From Microbacterium sp. CBA3102 (GTDB taxonomy: Bacteria > Actinomycetota > Actinomycetes > Actinomycetales > Microbacteriaceae): a DNA stretch of 64,000 nucleotides. The position numbers were made by a program, and so were the translations under genes. The stretch covers positions 2,542,001 to 2,606,000 of the forward strand of contig NZ_CP042412.1 of NCBI RefSeq assembly GCF_007954505.1, in the 5' to 3' direction. Positions 36,118 through 45,277 of the stretch are shown piece after piece. The stretch's first letter is position 1, and the number at the start of each line of letters is the position of its first letter. The notes beneath the pieces were generated by a model. The model worked only from the letters and a program-made list of their open reading frames with translations. It was not told where the DNA came from and did no database searches.

Positions 36118-37359
36118 ATGAGTTTCGGAGGACCACCCCCGCCGCAGCAGCCGTCGCCCTACACGCCTCCGCCGGCCACGGCAGCGTTTCGGCAGTCGGG
36201 CTACGCGTCGGTGCTCGCCCAGCCGACGCCGTACACGCCGCCGGCCCCGGTCGCACCCTCGCCCGCGGAGTCGCTTCCGGCGCTGCCGGTACCGACGCGC
36301 AAGGGGCGGACGATCTCGCTGTGGTTGTTCGGCTTCCTGGGCTTCCTGCTCCTGGCTCTGATCGGCTACTTCGGCTGGGCACTGGGCGCATTCGCCTCGG
36401 TGGTCGGCCTGGTCCTCGCGCTGATCCCTCTGACCATCGTGTTCCTCGGTGTGCGCATGATCGACCGCTGGGAGCCCGAACCCAAGCGACTGATCTTCTT
36501 CGCGATCGCCTGGGGAGCCGTGGCCGCGGTCGGGCTCACGCTTCTCGTCGACGTCGGCCTGACGATCCTGATCGGTCCCACCTCCGAAGCCTTCACCGCG
36601 GTGGTGCAGGCCCCGATCGTCGAGGAGTTCTGGAAGGGAGTCGGCGTCTTCCTGATCTTCCTTCTGGCCCGCCGGGCCTTCGATGGTCCGGTCGACGGCG
36701 TCGTGTACGGGGCGCTCGTGGGAGCCGGTTTCGCGTTCACCGAGAACATCCAGTACTTCGCGATCAGCCTGATCGAGGGCGGTGGCGAGCAGCTGACCGT
36801 GACGTTCGCGGTGCGCGCCATCCTCTCGCCCTTCGCGCACGCGATGTTCACCGCCGTCACCGGTTTCGCGATCGGCCTCGTGGCGCGTCGACACGGCTCG
36901 GCGGGCTCGGCGCTGGGTGCCGGACTGGTGGGAGGGCTCGGGGCCGTGCTGCTGCACGGACTGTGGAACGGCTCAGCGACGTTCGCCGACTTCTTCGGTC
37001 TCTACTTCACGCTCCAGGTGCCGCTCTTCATCGGCTTCATCCTCGGGATCATCGCGCTGCGCCGCGAGGAGGCGCGCCTCACCCGGGCCCGCCTCGCCGA
37101 GTATGCGAGCGCGGGGTGGTTCACGCCGGAAGAGGTCACGATGCTCGCCACGTCGAGCGGTCGCAAGGCGGGCCTCGCCTGGGCACGCGGACTCCGAGGC
37201 GACCGGAGGCCACTCATGCGCGAATTCATCAAGGACGCGACGGCACTGGCCGCTGTCCGCCAGCGTGCGATCACCGGGCGCGATCCCCTCGCGGTGGATG
37301 ACGAGCGCGCGTTGCTGATCCGTACGCGCGCAGCCAGGGCGGCGGTGCTGGCGTACTGA
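36118..37359 (+). CDS. PrsW-family intramembrane metalloprotease
   Basis: A 413-aa protein with a 60-residue Pro-rich cytoplasmic N-terminus, about eight membrane helices and a charged C-terminal tail. The PrsW motifs are VEEFWKG, GAGFAFTENIQYF, SPFAHAMFTAVTGFAIG and LLHGLWNG, carrying the Glu and His residues for zinc. In Bacillus PrsW cleaves an anti-sigma factor, but no sigma/anti-sigma pair is nearby. The ATG is preferred over a TTG 6 bases earlier because TAGGCT is exactly 6 bases before it. Confidence 0.9.
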   Translation: MSFGGPPPPQQPSPYTPPPATAAFRQSGYASVLAQPTPYTPPAPVAPSPAESLPALPVPTRKGRTISLWLFGFLGFLLLALIGYFGWALGAFASVVGLVLALIPLTIVFLGVRMIDRWEPEPKRLIFFAIAWGAVAAVGLTLLVDVGLTILIGPTSEAFTAVVQAPIVEEFWKGVGVFLIFLLARRAFDGPVDGVVYGALVGAGFAFTENIQYFAISLIEGGGEQLTVTFAVRAILSPFAHAMFTAVTGFAIGLVARRHGSAGSALGAGLVGGLGAVLLHGLWNGSATFADFFGLYFTLQVPLFIGFILGIIALRREEARLTRARLAEYASAGWFTPEEVTMLATSSGRKAGLAWARGLRGDRRPLMREFIKDATALAAVRQRAITGRDPLAVDDERALLIRTRAARAAVLAY

Positions 37360-37387
37360 GTCGGACGCTGACGGACCCCGTGGCAAG

Positions 37388-37438
37388 ACTCAGCGCCCGG
37401 TGCTGCGGCGATGCCTGCGAGTCTCCCGGGCGCTGAGT
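37388..37438. terminator. Inverted repeat after the prsW-like gene
   Basis: A perfect 13-bp repeat ACTCAGCGCCCGG/CCGGGCGCTGAGT (37388-37400 with 37426-37438) with a 25-base spacer, lying 28 bp past the stop. It is probably a terminator or 3' end stabiliser; the loop is long and there is no T-tract. The remaining 130 bp to the FKBP gene show only a weak TTGACC (37535) as a possible -35. Confidence 0.45.
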
Positions 37439-37570
37439 TGATCTGTAAACAGGGTGCACCGGCTCTCGCCGAGTGTCAAGAGGGTTTTGTGTCGACGCCT
37501 GGTCTCGCTGTTCGCTGTGAGCAAGTGCGATCGCGTTGACCTCGTCCACGATGCTCGGTTTGATGGAAGC

Positions 37571-37936
37571 ATGACTGATCGCACAAAGCCAGAGTTCGAC
37601 GCTCCCACCGGTCCCGCTCCTGCGGAACTCGTCATCCGCGACATCATCGAAGGAGACGGCGCGGAGGCCAAGCGCGGCGACACCGTGACCGTCCACTACG
37701 CCGGTGTCGAGTACGAGTCCGGTGAAGAGTTCGACTCCTCCTGGGGTCGTGGTGAGACCATCCAGTTCCCTCTCGCCGCGCTCGTCCAGGGGTGGCAGGA
37801 AGGAATCCCCGGCATGAAGGTCGGCGGTCGTCGAGAGCTCATCGTCCCTCCGCACCTCGCCTACGGTCCGGCCGGTGGCGGACACTTCCTCTCGGGGAAG
37901 ACGTTGATCTTCATCATCGATCTGATCGCGGTCTGA
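37571..37936 (+). CDS. FKBP-type peptidyl-prolyl cis-trans isomerase
   Basis: A 121-aa single-domain cytosolic FKBP that speeds proline isomerisation in protein folding. The core motifs VTVHYAGVEYESGEEFDSSW, GWQEGIPGMKVGGRRELIVPPHLAYG and TLIFIIDLIAV match the family. No signal peptide. It is followed by a strong 15-bp terminator hairpin. Confidence 0.95.
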   Translation: MTDRTKPEFDAPTGPAPAELVIRDIIEGDGAEAKRGDTVTVHYAGVEYESGEEFDSSWGRGETIQFPLAALVQGWQEGIPGMKVGGRRELIVPPHLAYGPAGGGHFLSGKTLIFIIDLIAV

Positions 37937-37954
37937 CCCCGTCGACGTTCCTGC

Positions 37955-37988
37955 GAGACGCTCCTCTTCGTCTGAAGAGGAGCGTCTC
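37955..37988 (+). terminator. Terminator after the FKBP gene
   Basis: A perfect 15-bp stem GAGACGCTCCTCTTC/GAAGAGGAGCGTCTC (37955-37969 with 37974-37988), loop GTCT. Confidence 0.7.
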
Positions 37989-38023
37989 GTGCTGTGCGGG
38001 CACGAGATCTTCATTCGTGGGAA

Positions 38024-38041
38024 TACATTCGAGTGAATGTA
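38024..38041. promoter_or_regulatory. Dyad operator upstream of yceI, shared with the LLM operon
   Basis: TACATTC-GAGT-GAATGTA, a perfect 7-bp inverted repeat with a 4-base spacer. Nearly the same sequence (TACATTC-AAGT-GAATAGA) lies in the promoter of the flavin oxidoreductase operon at 47354-47371. The size and symmetry suit a MarR-type regulator; no regulator gene is adjacent to either site. Confidence 0.55.
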
Positions 38042-38117
38042 AGTTGTCACGAGGGTCGCGTCACCGCGGCCCCTGTCCGACGCCGCAACCGCGGCCGATG
38101 TCTCCGAAGGAGAAACC

Positions 38118-38672
38118 ATGACCAGCATCGACATTCCCGGCTACCGTCCCGGCACCTGGGTGCTCGACCCTTCGCACAGCGAGGTGACGTTCAGCGTCCG
38201 CCACATGATGATCTCCAAGGTGAGGGGCACGTTCGGCGTCAAGAACGCGACGCTGATCGCTCCCGAGAACCCGCTCGAGGCCAAGGTCGAGGCGACCGTC
38301 GACGTGACCTCCGTCGACACGAACGACGAGGGCCGCGACGCGCACCTCCGTTCGGCAGACTTCTTCGACACCGAGAACTTCCCGACCATGGAGTTCGTCT
38401 CCACGGGGACCCGCGTCAAGGGTGACGAGCTCGTCGTCGATGGCGACCTCACGATCCGCGGCGTCACCAAGCCGGTCAGCTTCGAGCTCGACTTCGGTGG
38501 CTTCGGCACCGACCCGTACGGCAACTACAAGGCGGGTGCCTCTGCGAAGGCCGTGATCAACCGCGAGGACTTCGGCCTCACCTGGAACGCGGCACTCGAG
38601 ACCGGCGGCGTGCTCGTGGGCAAGGACATCACGATCAACCTGGACCTTCAGGGCGCCCTGCAGCAGGACTGA
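38118..38672 (+). CDS. YceI-family lipocalin-like protein
   Basis: A 184-aa protein of the YceI family, eight-stranded barrels that bind isoprenoid quinones or other long lipids. Typical features are the start GTWVLDPSHSEVTFSVRHMMISKVRGTF, LRSADFFDTENFPTMEF, GDLTIRGVTKPV and REDFGLTWN. No signal peptide, so this form is cytoplasmic. AGGAG precedes the ATG. A dyad operator about 80 bp upstream also occurs at the LLM operon, suggesting shared, possibly redox-linked, control. Confidence 0.93.
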   Translation: MTSIDIPGYRPGTWVLDPSHSEVTFSVRHMMISKVRGTFGVKNATLIAPENPLEAKVEATVDVTSVDTNDEGRDAHLRSADFFDTENFPTMEFVSTGTRVKGDELVVDGDLTIRGVTKPVSFELDFGGFGTDPYGNYKAGASAKAVINREDFGLTWNAALETGGVLVGKDITINLDLQGALQQD

Positions 38673-38706
38673 TCGCGCTGCGCTCAGCATCCAGGACCCC
38701 GGGCCC

Positions 38707-39999
38707 TCAGGGCTCGGGGTCTTCTGCGTCGTAGTCGAGGAAACGCCGATTCCGGCGGGAGAGCATCGCGACCAGGGCGATCACCAGGACGCCGCCCAAC
38801 AGGGGAGGGAACCAGAGCGTCGTCAGGGTCGCGAGGGTTCCGGCGTAGAGGGCGCCCACCCGTGGTCCGCCGGCGACGACGACCACGAAGAGACCCTGCA
38901 GTCGGCCACGCATGGCGTCCGGGACGGCCGCCTGCATCATCGTGTTGCGGTAGATGGAGCTGACATTGTCTGATGCCCCGGAGAGGGCGAGTGCCGCGCA
39001 GGCGGCGATGATCAATCCGACGTTCGGTGCGTCCTCCGACGCGGAATCCGAGAGGGCTCCGATCAGCAGGACCAGACCGAACAGCAGGATCGATGCCCCG
39101 TATGCCTCGACCGCCCGAGCGATCCCGCGGCCGTGCCAGCGATATTGGACGACGCGTCCGGAGAAGAGGCTCGAGGCGAAGGTGCCGACGGCGACGGCCG
39201 CGGTCAGGATTCCGGTGGTGATGGCGCCTCCACCGAGGAGGACCGTGCCCAGCGCCGGGAAGAGCACGAGGGGCTGACCGAAGGTCATGGCGATGATGTC
39301 GATGATGTACTGCATCCGGATGTTGCCGGCCCTGCGGAGGAATCGCCACCCGTCGACGAGGGATGCCAAGCCTGGTCGCACGACATCCCCTTCTGGGCGC
39401 AGCACCGGGAGGGTCCACAGCCCGAGGAACATCGAGAGCATGAGCACGACGTCGATCGTGTAGGTCCAGCCGTAGCCGGTGAGCGCCACCAGGAGCCCGG
39501 CGAGTGCGGGGCCCGCCATCACGGTGAGCCCGAACGCGACGCCGTTCAATGCGGATGCCGCGGCGAGCTGCGTGCGGGGGATGAGTCGAGGGACGATGGC
39601 TGTGCGGGTGGCCATCCCGACGGAGTTCGCCGCTGAGTTGATCATGCTCAACGCATAGAGCCACCAGATGGTCTCACTGCCCGTCCAGGTGAGGGCGGCG
39701 AGGAGCGCGGTCGAGACGAACGTGATCGTGGCCGCGATCAGCGCCACCCGCCGCCGGTCGAATGCGTCCGCGAGCATCCCGCCGTACAGTCCGGCGAGGA
39801 TCATCGGCACGAGTCCGGCGACCGCGATCATCGACACCGCGAAGGTGCTCCCGGTCAGTACGAACACGTGCAGCATCACCGTGACGATCGTCAGCTGCCC
39901 GCCGATACCGGCCAGGGTCGAACCGATCCACATCCGCGCGAAGGCGGGACTGGTCTTCAGCGGGGTGAGGTCGATCAGATGACCGCGGCGCGCGCTCAC
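38707..39999 (-). CDS. MFS transporter
   Basis: A 430-aa major facilitator superfamily permease with about 12 membrane helices and the loop 2-3 motif [13 protein letters not shown]. Similar proteins are drug or metabolite exporters; the substrate is unknown. I place the start at the GTG ([15 protein letters not shown]) because a TAGGCT promoter box (40026-40031) lies inside the longer reading frame that begins at ATG 40038. A tiny ORF leads into this GTG with a stop overlap. Confidence 0.88.
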   Translation of the reverse strand: MSARRGHLIDLTPLKTSPAFARMWIGSTLAGIGGQLTIVTVMLHVFVLTGSTFAVSMIAVAGLVPMILAGLYGGMLADAFDRRRVALIAATITFVSTALLAALTWTGSETIWWLYALSMINSAANSVGMATRTAIVPRLIPRTQLAAASALNGVAFGLTVMAGPALAGLLVALTGYGWTYTIDVVLMLSMFLGLWTLPVLRPEGDVVRPGLASLVDGWRFLRRAGNIRMQYIIDIIAMTFGQPLVLFPALGTVLLGGGAITTGILTAAVAVGTFASSLFSGRVVQYRWHGRGIARAVEAYGASILLFGLVLLIGALSDSASEDAPNVGLIIAACAALALSGASDNVSSIYRNTMMQAAVPDAMRGRLQGLFVVVVAGGPRVGALYAGTLATLTTLWFPPLLGGVLVIALVAMLSRRNRRFLDYDAEDPEP

Positions 40000-40019
40000 C
40001 GGTGGATCTTCTTCTGCAC
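39996..40019 (-). CDS. Probable leaderless upstream ORF of the MFS gene (MQKKIHR)
   Basis: A 7-codon ORF whose GTG lies exactly 6 bases after TAGGCT (40026-40031), the leaderless geometry used by many genes here. Its TGA overlaps the MFS GTG start (GTGA). The AAGAAG inside it may also act as a Shine-Dalgarno sequence. It would couple translation of the transporter to a leaderless ribosome. Confidence 0.4.
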   Translation of the reverse strand: MQKKIHR

Positions 40020-40086
40020 CGTTCGAGCCTAGTTGCATCGGGGTGCGCGGTATCCGCCCGTGTCACACGGGGGAGCGCTCGGCTGG

Positions 40087-40183
40087 TAGACTCTTCAGGT
40101 TGCCGTTCGATCGGCCGCGGATAAAGAGAGCCCACGTATCAGGCGTCGGGCGCCGCGCAACAAGCAGAGAGGGGATCGAATCT
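40087..40183 (+). promoter_or_regulatory. rpsO promoter and leader
   Basis: TAGACT (40087-40092) is the likely -10, giving a leader of about 85 bases that includes GCGTCGGGCGCCGCGC and an AGAGAGGGG ribosome binding site. Such leaders in other bacteria bind S15 for autoregulation; I cannot draw a definite S15 site here. Confidence 0.45.
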
Positions 40184-40453
40184 ATGGCACTGGAAGCAGA
40201 CGTCAAGAAGGCGATCATCGAAGAGTACGCGACGCACCCCGGTGACACCGGATCCCCCGAGGTGCAGGCGGCGATGCTGACGCAGCGCATCAAGGACCTC
40301 ACCGAGCACCTGAAGGAGCACAAGCACGACCACCACTCGCGTCGTGGCCTCTTCCTGCTCGTTGGTCAGCGCCGTCGTCTGCTCGGCTACCTCCAGAGCG
40401 TCGACATCGAGCGCTACCGCTCGCTGATCGCGCGCCTGGGTCTTCGCCGATAA
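40184..40453 (+). CDS. rpsO: 30S ribosomal protein S15
   Basis: S15 binds 16S rRNA and organises the 30S platform. The 89-aa protein has the standard features: [54 protein letters not shown]. It is followed by a strong terminator, so it is not co-transcribed with pnp, which lies 16.5 kb downstream. Confidence 0.98.
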   Translation: MALEADVKKAIIEEYATHPGDTGSPEVQAAMLTQRIKDLTEHLKEHKHDHHSRRGLFLLVGQRRRLLGYLQSVDIERYRSLIARLGLRR

Positions 40454-40494
40454 GGCAGATTCCGCCAGCGTTCAATCGCGCAGAACATTCTTGA

Positions 40495-40525
40495 GAAGGC
40501 CGCCCCACGGTGTGGGGCGGCCTTC
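40495..40525 (+). terminator. rpsO terminator
   Basis: A perfect 14-bp stem GAAGGCCGCCCCAC/GTGGGGCGGCCTTC (40495-40508 with 40512-40525), loop GGT. Confidence 0.75.
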
Positions 40526-40581
40526 GTCATGTGTGGTGGGTCACGCAGTCGCGGAGGCAGGCGACAGATGGGCGCTCCCGC

Positions 40582-41586
40582 TCAGACTCGCGCGCCGACG
40601 AGGTCGGCATGGTGGATCGCTGCGACGTCCGGGTGGGCGCGCAGGCGTGACTTCAGCGCGTTCTCGCCGTAGAGCGCGTGAATCGGGTTGTCCGGGTCGT
40701 CCGTCACCCCGTTCGCCTCCGCCGCGAGTTCCTCACTGAGCTCGATCAACGGCAGACGCTTGTCGAGCGCGGGGTTGAAGAAGAACGGGATCGAGATGCG
40801 GTCATCCGGTGCCTGCGGAGAGACGACCCGATGGTTCGTCGCCTTGAGGTATCCGCCGGTCGCATACTCGAGCAGCTCCCCGATGTTCACGACGAAGGCC
40901 CCGGACACCGGGGGAGCGTCCACCCAGACGCCGTCGCGTTCGACCTGCAGTCCCCCCTTGCCGGGTTCGACCCACAGCAGCGTGAGCACACCGGAGTCCT
41001 TGTGCGCCCCGACACCCTGCTGCGGCTCCGGCTCATGGGTGCCCGGGTAGCGCACGATCTTGATGAGGGTCGACGGCTCCCCGAAGTGCTCGTCGAAGTA
41101 CGTCTCGTCGGCACCGAGCGCCAGCGCCCAGGCGCGCAACAGTGTGCGCGAGACCTCCGAGAGGGCTTCGTGCCACTCAGCCACGACCTCCTCCAACTCC
41201 GGTTGTGCAGCCGGCCAGAGGTTCGGCCCGATCAGGCGGTTGAACGCGGGGCCGTCGTCCAGAGGCTCTCGCTCGGGCCCGATGTCGATCTGCTCACGCC
41301 AATCGACCTCGCCCCGGGTGCGCTCGCCGCCGATGCGGGTGTAGCCACGGAAGTGCGGACTGTTCACGTTCTCGATCGCGAGCTTGTCCTCCTCGGGGAG
41401 GGCGAAGAAGTCGCGCGCAGCGCGGTGCAGACGTGATTCCAGCTCCGGGGAGATGCCCGTGCCGGTGAGATAGAAGAAGCCGACGTCGTGCGTCGCCGTC
41501 CGGAGGCTCTCACAGAAGCGTGCCGCGGCCTCGGGGCCTTGATCGAGCTGGGACAGGTCGAGGATCGGGAGCGAGAGTTCAGCCAT
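40582..41586 (-). CDS. Isopenicillin N synthase-like 2-oxoglutarate/Fe(II) dioxygenase
   Basis: A 334-aa enzyme of the plant-type dioxygenase family. The iron ligands are His-x-Asp in GAHKDSG (near 193) and His in TNHRVVSP (near 251); the co-substrate Arg-x-Ser is in DRISIPFFF. N-terminal DIOX_N features (PILDLSQL, VGFFYLTGTGI) are present. Actual substrate unknown. TACCCT (41593-41598) ends 6 bases before the ATG, so it should be leaderless. It is divergent from the efe iron locus. Confidence 0.9.
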   Translation of the reverse strand: MAELSLPILDLSQLDQGPEAAARFCESLRTATHDVGFFYLTGTGISPELESRLHRAARDFFALPEEDKLAIENVNSPHFRGYTRIGGERTRGEVDWREQIDIGPEREPLDDGPAFNRLIGPNLWPAAQPELEEVVAEWHEALSEVSRTLLRAWALALGADETYFDEHFGEPSTLIKIVRYPGTHEPEPQQGVGAHKDSGVLTLLWVEPGKGGLQVERDGVWVDAPPVSGAFVVNIGELLEYATGGYLKATNHRVVSPQAPDDRISIPFFFNPALDKRLPLIELSEELAAEANGVTDDPDNPIHALYGENALKSRLRAHPDVAAIHHADLVGARV

Positions 41587-41697
41587 GGACCGAGGGTACG
41601 TCGGCCGTCCAGGAGTGAGGGCGACTGTTGCGTCGCGTTACCGCGCACGTTCGTCCAGCCCGACGCATCCTGTTCCGATATCGCGTCGAGGGGATGC

Positions 41698-41729
41698 TAG
41701 AGTCCTGGAGGTAAGGGATGCCTTACCTC
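41698..41729 (+). promoter_or_regulatory. efeU promoter with DtxR/IdeR-type iron box
   Basis: TAGAGT (41698-41703) is the -10. Next comes GAGGTAAGG-GATG-CCTTACCTC (41708-41729), a perfect 9-bp dyad over the start of transcription. It reads as two overlapping 19-bp sites resembling the DtxR consensus TWAGGTWAGSCTWACCTWA with two mismatches in the core of each. Repression by iron-loaded DtxR/IdeR is the expected control. Confidence 0.75.
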
Positions 41730-41752
41730 AGTCATCGCAAGAGAGTTCTCCC

Positions 41753-42703
41753 GTGCTCGCCACATTTCTCATCGGCCTCCGTGAAGGTCTGGAAGCCGCG
41801 CTGGTCGTCGGCATCCTCGTCGCCTATCTCCGTCGCCTCGGCCGCCAGGATGCGCTCCCGAAGATGTGGGCCGGAGTGGGACTCGCGATCGCCCTCGCCC
41901 TCGGCATCGGCGCCGTGCTCACTTTCGGTGCCTACGAGCTCACGTTCGAGGCGCAGGAGCTGATCGGCGGCGGGCTCTCGCTCCTGGCCGTGGGCATGGT
42001 CACGTGGATGATCTTCTGGATGCAGCGCGCCGGACGCACGATGAAGGCGACGCTGGAGGGTGGTCTCGATCGTGCGCTCACCACCGGCGGGCTCTGGGCG
42101 CTGGTCGCGATCGGTTTCGTCTCCGTCGCTCGTGAAGGTATCGAGACGACTCTCCTGCTGTGGTCGATGGTGCAGGCCTTCGGCGACGCTCCCTCCGCTC
42201 TGCTCGGTGCGCTGCTCGGCCTCGCCGCCGCCGTCATCGTCGGCTGGCTCATCTCCCGCGGAGCCGTGAAGCTCGACCTGCGCCGCTTCTTCGCGTGGAC
42301 CGGTGGTTTCCTGGTCATCGTCGCGGCCGGCGTGCTCGCTTACGCGCTGATGGATCTGCAGGAGGCGGGTGCCCTCCCCGGGCCGTTCACCGCCGCTGCA
42401 CCGCTCGACCCCGTGACGGGCGCGGTCACCGTCGGCGGAGCGGGGTTCCCGTTCGGCTGGGCCTTCGACGTGTCGGCCGTCATCGCGCCGAGTGGTCCGC
42501 TGGCCGCGTTGCTGCAGGCCACGGTCGGCTTCATGCCCGCGATGACGTGGGTCCAGGTCATCGCGTGGACCCTCTACATCCTGGTCGTCGGATCACTGTA
42601 CGTGCGGGGCCTGCGGTCTCCGCGTCCGGTGCGGTCACACGACGCGCCGCAGCCCGAGTCCGGGCCGCCACCCACTTCTCTCACACAACAAGGAGCAGCA
42701 TGA
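41753..42703 (+). CDS. efeU: Iron permease EfeU (FTR1 family)
   Basis: The membrane channel of the EfeUOB iron uptake system. The 316-aa protein has about seven helices and two iron-binding REGxE motifs: GLREGLEAALVVG in helix 1 and VAREGIETTLLLW in helix 4. The GTG start (V/M-LATFLIGLREGLE) is chosen because the family begins directly with the first REGLE helix. It is coupled to efeO by an ATGA overlap, and an iron box covers the promoter. Confidence 0.94.
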   Translation: MLATFLIGLREGLEAALVVGILVAYLRRLGRQDALPKMWAGVGLAIALALGIGAVLTFGAYELTFEAQELIGGGLSLLAVGMVTWMIFWMQRAGRTMKATLEGGLDRALTTGGLWALVAIGFVSVAREGIETTLLLWSMVQAFGDAPSALLGALLGLAAAVIVGWLISRGAVKLDLRRFFAWTGGFLVIVAAGVLAYALMDLQEAGALPGPFTAAAPLDPVTGAVTVGGAGFPFGWAFDVSAVIAPSGPLAALLQATVGFMPAMTWVQVIAWTLYILVVGSLYVRGLRSPRPVRSHDAPQPESGPPPTSLTQQGAA

Positions 42704-43932
42704 CCACCTCTCACCGTGTCCTGTGGACCCTGGCGGCCGCGGGTGCCGCAGTGCTCGTCCTGAGCGGGTGCGTCGCGAAGAGCGACGTCGCCGCGGATGC
42801 CGCGTTCGCCGTATCCTCGACCGCTACCGACTGCGCCGTGTCGGCGGCCACGGCCAAGAGCGGGACGCTCACCTTCGACGTCAAGAACGACACCGATCAG
42901 GTCTCCGAGTTCTACCTCCTGGCCGAAGACGGTCTCCGCATCGTCGGCGAGGTCGAGAACATCGCCCCCGCGGCATCCCGCACCCTCACGGTCGTGGCAC
43001 AGCCGGGAGAGTACTTCACTCTCTGCAAGCCGGGCATGATCGGTGACGGAGTCGGCAAGGCGGCCTTCACCGTCACGGGCGATAGGGTGGCCGTCGAAGG
43101 ACCCGACGCCGAGCAGAAGCAGCAGGCGGTCGACCTCTACGCTGCGTTCGTGAAGGACCAGGTCGGCCAGCTCGTCCCGGCCGTCGAGGACTTCGTCACC
43201 GCGTACGAATCCGGCGATGACGCCGCTGCACGGGAGCTCTTCCCGCAGACCCGTGCGTTCTACGAGCGCATCGAACCGGTCGCCGAGGCACTGGGCGACC
43301 TCGACCCGCGCATCGATTACCGTGAGGTCGACGCGGTCGCCGAGGGGTTGGACTGGACAGGCTTCCACCGCATCGAGAAGGACTTGTGGGTGCCGGCGCA
43401 GGACGCCCTGAATGCCGACGGCGAGACGTCGGCCTGGCAGGACTGGGCGCCGTCGACGCCCCAGGAGCGCGCCGACTACGGTGACCTGCTTCTCGCCGAC
43501 GTCCAGGAGCTGTACGAGTACGTGCACTCGGACGACTTCACGACGGCTCTCGACGACCAGGGCATCGGCGGGATCTCCAACGGCGCCATCGCGTTGCTCG
43601 ACGAGGTCGCGACGGGAAAGATCTCCGGCGAGGAGGACTGGTGGTCCGGGACCGACCTCTACGACTTCGCGGCGAACGTCGAGGGGTCCAAGATGGCTTT
43701 CTCTCTCGTGAAGGACTTCGCCGTCGCGCAGGGCGAAGACGGGAAGGCGCTCGTCGGCGAGATCGAAGCGGGTTACGCGTCCCTCGATGATTCGCTCGCC
43801 GCACACGGTTCGCTGATGGACGGGTTCGTCGGATACTCCGAGCTGACGGAAGCCGACAAGCGGGAGTTCACCGATCTGATCAACGCCCTCGCCGAGCCGC
43901 TCTCGCAGCTCACCAGCACGGTTCTCGACTGA
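42700..43932 (+). CDS. efeO: EfeO iron-uptake lipoprotein (cupredoxin plus M75 domain)
   Basis: A secreted iron-binding component. A signal peptide ends in the lipobox LSGC (Cys24), so it is a lipoprotein. Residues about 40-125 form the EfeO-type cupredoxin domain; from about 140 comes the imelysin/M75 domain with the metal-binding HxxE motif in GFHRIEKDLW. Length is 410 aa. It sits between efeU and efeB and should pass iron to the permease. Confidence 0.93.
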   Translation: MTTSHRVLWTLAAAGAAVLVLSGCVAKSDVAADAAFAVSSTATDCAVSAATAKSGTLTFDVKNDTDQVSEFYLLAEDGLRIVGEVENIAPAASRTLTVVAQPGEYFTLCKPGMIGDGVGKAAFTVTGDRVAVEGPDAEQKQQAVDLYAAFVKDQVGQLVPAVEDFVTAYESGDDAAARELFPQTRAFYERIEPVAEALGDLDPRIDYREVDAVAEGLDWTGFHRIEKDLWVPAQDALNADGETSAWQDWAPSTPQERADYGDLLLADVQELYEYVHSDDFTTALDDQGIGGISNGAIALLDEVATGKISGEEDWWSGTDLYDFAANVEGSKMAFSLVKDFAVAQGEDGKALVGEIEAGYASLDDSLAAHGSLMDGFVGYSELTEADKREFTDLINALAEPLSQLTSTVLD

Positions 43933-43940
43933 TCAGCCGC

Positions 43941-45275
43941 GTGCCGAACCGACCGGATACCATCACGGACGTGAACGAACCTGAAGAGGGCGACGCACCC
44001 GACGAGGCGGCGACGCGCGATGCATCCGCCTCCGGTGGATTGAGCCGACGAGGGCTCCTCGGTCTGGCGATCGGCGGAAGTGTGGCGGGGCTCGCCGTCG
44101 GAGCGGGCGCCGGGCTCGCCGGAGGTGTGGCGCTGGGGCGCGCGCGAGCGGCGGAGGACGCGCACTCGGCGTACGGCTTCTTCGGCGAGCACCAGGCCGG
44201 CATCACCACCCCGGTGCAGGATCACCTCCACTTCGCGAGCTTCGACATGATGCCGCGCACGGACCGGGAGGACCTGATCTCGCTGCTGCAGGATTGGTCG
44301 TATGCGGCCTCGCGGATGGCGCAGGGCCTCGAGGTCAGCGCGACGGGTGCCGTCGGAGGGCCGGCCGAAGCGCCTCCGGACGACACGGGTGAGGCCCTGG
44401 GCCTTCCTGCCTCGGGACTCACCCTCACCTTCGGTTTCGGCCCGGGACTGTTCGAGAACGAGGAAGGCGACCGCTACGGCATAGCTGCGCAGCGGCCGTC
44501 GGGGCTGGAGCGCTTGCCGGCGTTCCTCGGGGACGACCTCGACCCGCAGGCATCCCACGGAGACCTGTGCATCCAGGCGTGTGCGGATGATCCGCAGGTG
44601 GCCGTGCACGCGATCCGCAACCTCAGCCGCATCGCGTTCGGACGCGCGCGCTTGCGCTGGTCGCAGCTGGGCTTCGGCAAGACGTCACGCACCACGACGA
44701 CGCAGGCGACGCCGCGCAACCTGTTCGGTTTCAAAGACGGTACGGCGAACATCCTCGCCGATGATGCCGCCGCGCTCAGGGATCATGTCTGGGTCTCGAC
44801 CCAGGATGAGCCCACGTGGCTCGCCGGCGGTTCGTACCTCGTCGCCCGCAAGATCGCGATGCTGATCGAGACCTGGGACCGGGTGCGCCTGTCCGAGCAG
44901 GATGCGATCATCGGGCGGGACAAGGGGGAGGGGGCTCCTCTCTCCGGGGGTGACGAGTTCACCGCGCCCGACTTCCAGGGCACCGCGATCGATGAGAACA
45001 GTCACGTGAGCCTCGCGCATCCCGAGCACAACGACGGCGTCCGGATCCTTCGTCGTGGATACAACTACGTCGATGGCAACAACGATCTCGGACGACTCGA
45101 CGCCGGGCTGTTCTTCCTCTCCTACCAGCGCGACCCGGCGCAGTTCGTTTCCCTGCAGCGGCGACTCTCGACCGATCGGATGAACGAGTACATCCGGCAC
45201 GTCGGTTCAGGGATCTGGGCGGTTCCCGCCGGGGTGGAGCCGGGGTCGTACATCGGAGCCGACCTCTTCGCCTGA
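43941..45275 (+). CDS. efeB: EfeB, Tat-exported Dyp-type peroxidase
   Basis: A haem peroxidase of the EfeUOB system, thought to oxidise Fe(II) or act on haem outside the cell. The twin-arginine signal SRRGLLGLAIGG lies near residue 35. The Dyp motif GXXDG is GFKDGTAN (near 262), with RRGYNYVDG in the C-terminal domain where the proximal His region lies. The GTG at 43941 gives 444 aa; a second in-frame GTG at 43971 would remove 10 residues before the signal. It ends 2 bp before the convergent serine hydrolase gene. Confidence 0.93.
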   Translation: MPNRPDTITDVNEPEEGDAPDEAATRDASASGGLSRRGLLGLAIGGSVAGLAVGAGAGLAGGVALGRARAAEDAHSAYGFFGEHQAGITTPVQDHLHFASFDMMPRTDREDLISLLQDWSYAASRMAQGLEVSATGAVGGPAEAPPDDTGEALGLPASGLTLTFGFGPGLFENEEGDRYGIAAQRPSGLERLPAFLGDDLDPQASHGDLCIQACADDPQVAVHAIRNLSRIAFGRARLRWSQLGFGKTSRTTTTQATPRNLFGFKDGTANILADDAAALRDHVWVSTQDEPTWLAGGSYLVARKIAMLIETWDRVRLSEQDAIIGRDKGEGAPLSGGDEFTAPDFQGTAIDENSHVSLAHPEHNDGVRILRRGYNYVDGNNDLGRLDAGLFFLSYQRDPAQFVSLQRRLSTDRMNEYIRHVGSGIWAVPAGVEPGSYIGADLFA

Positions 45276-45277
45276 AC

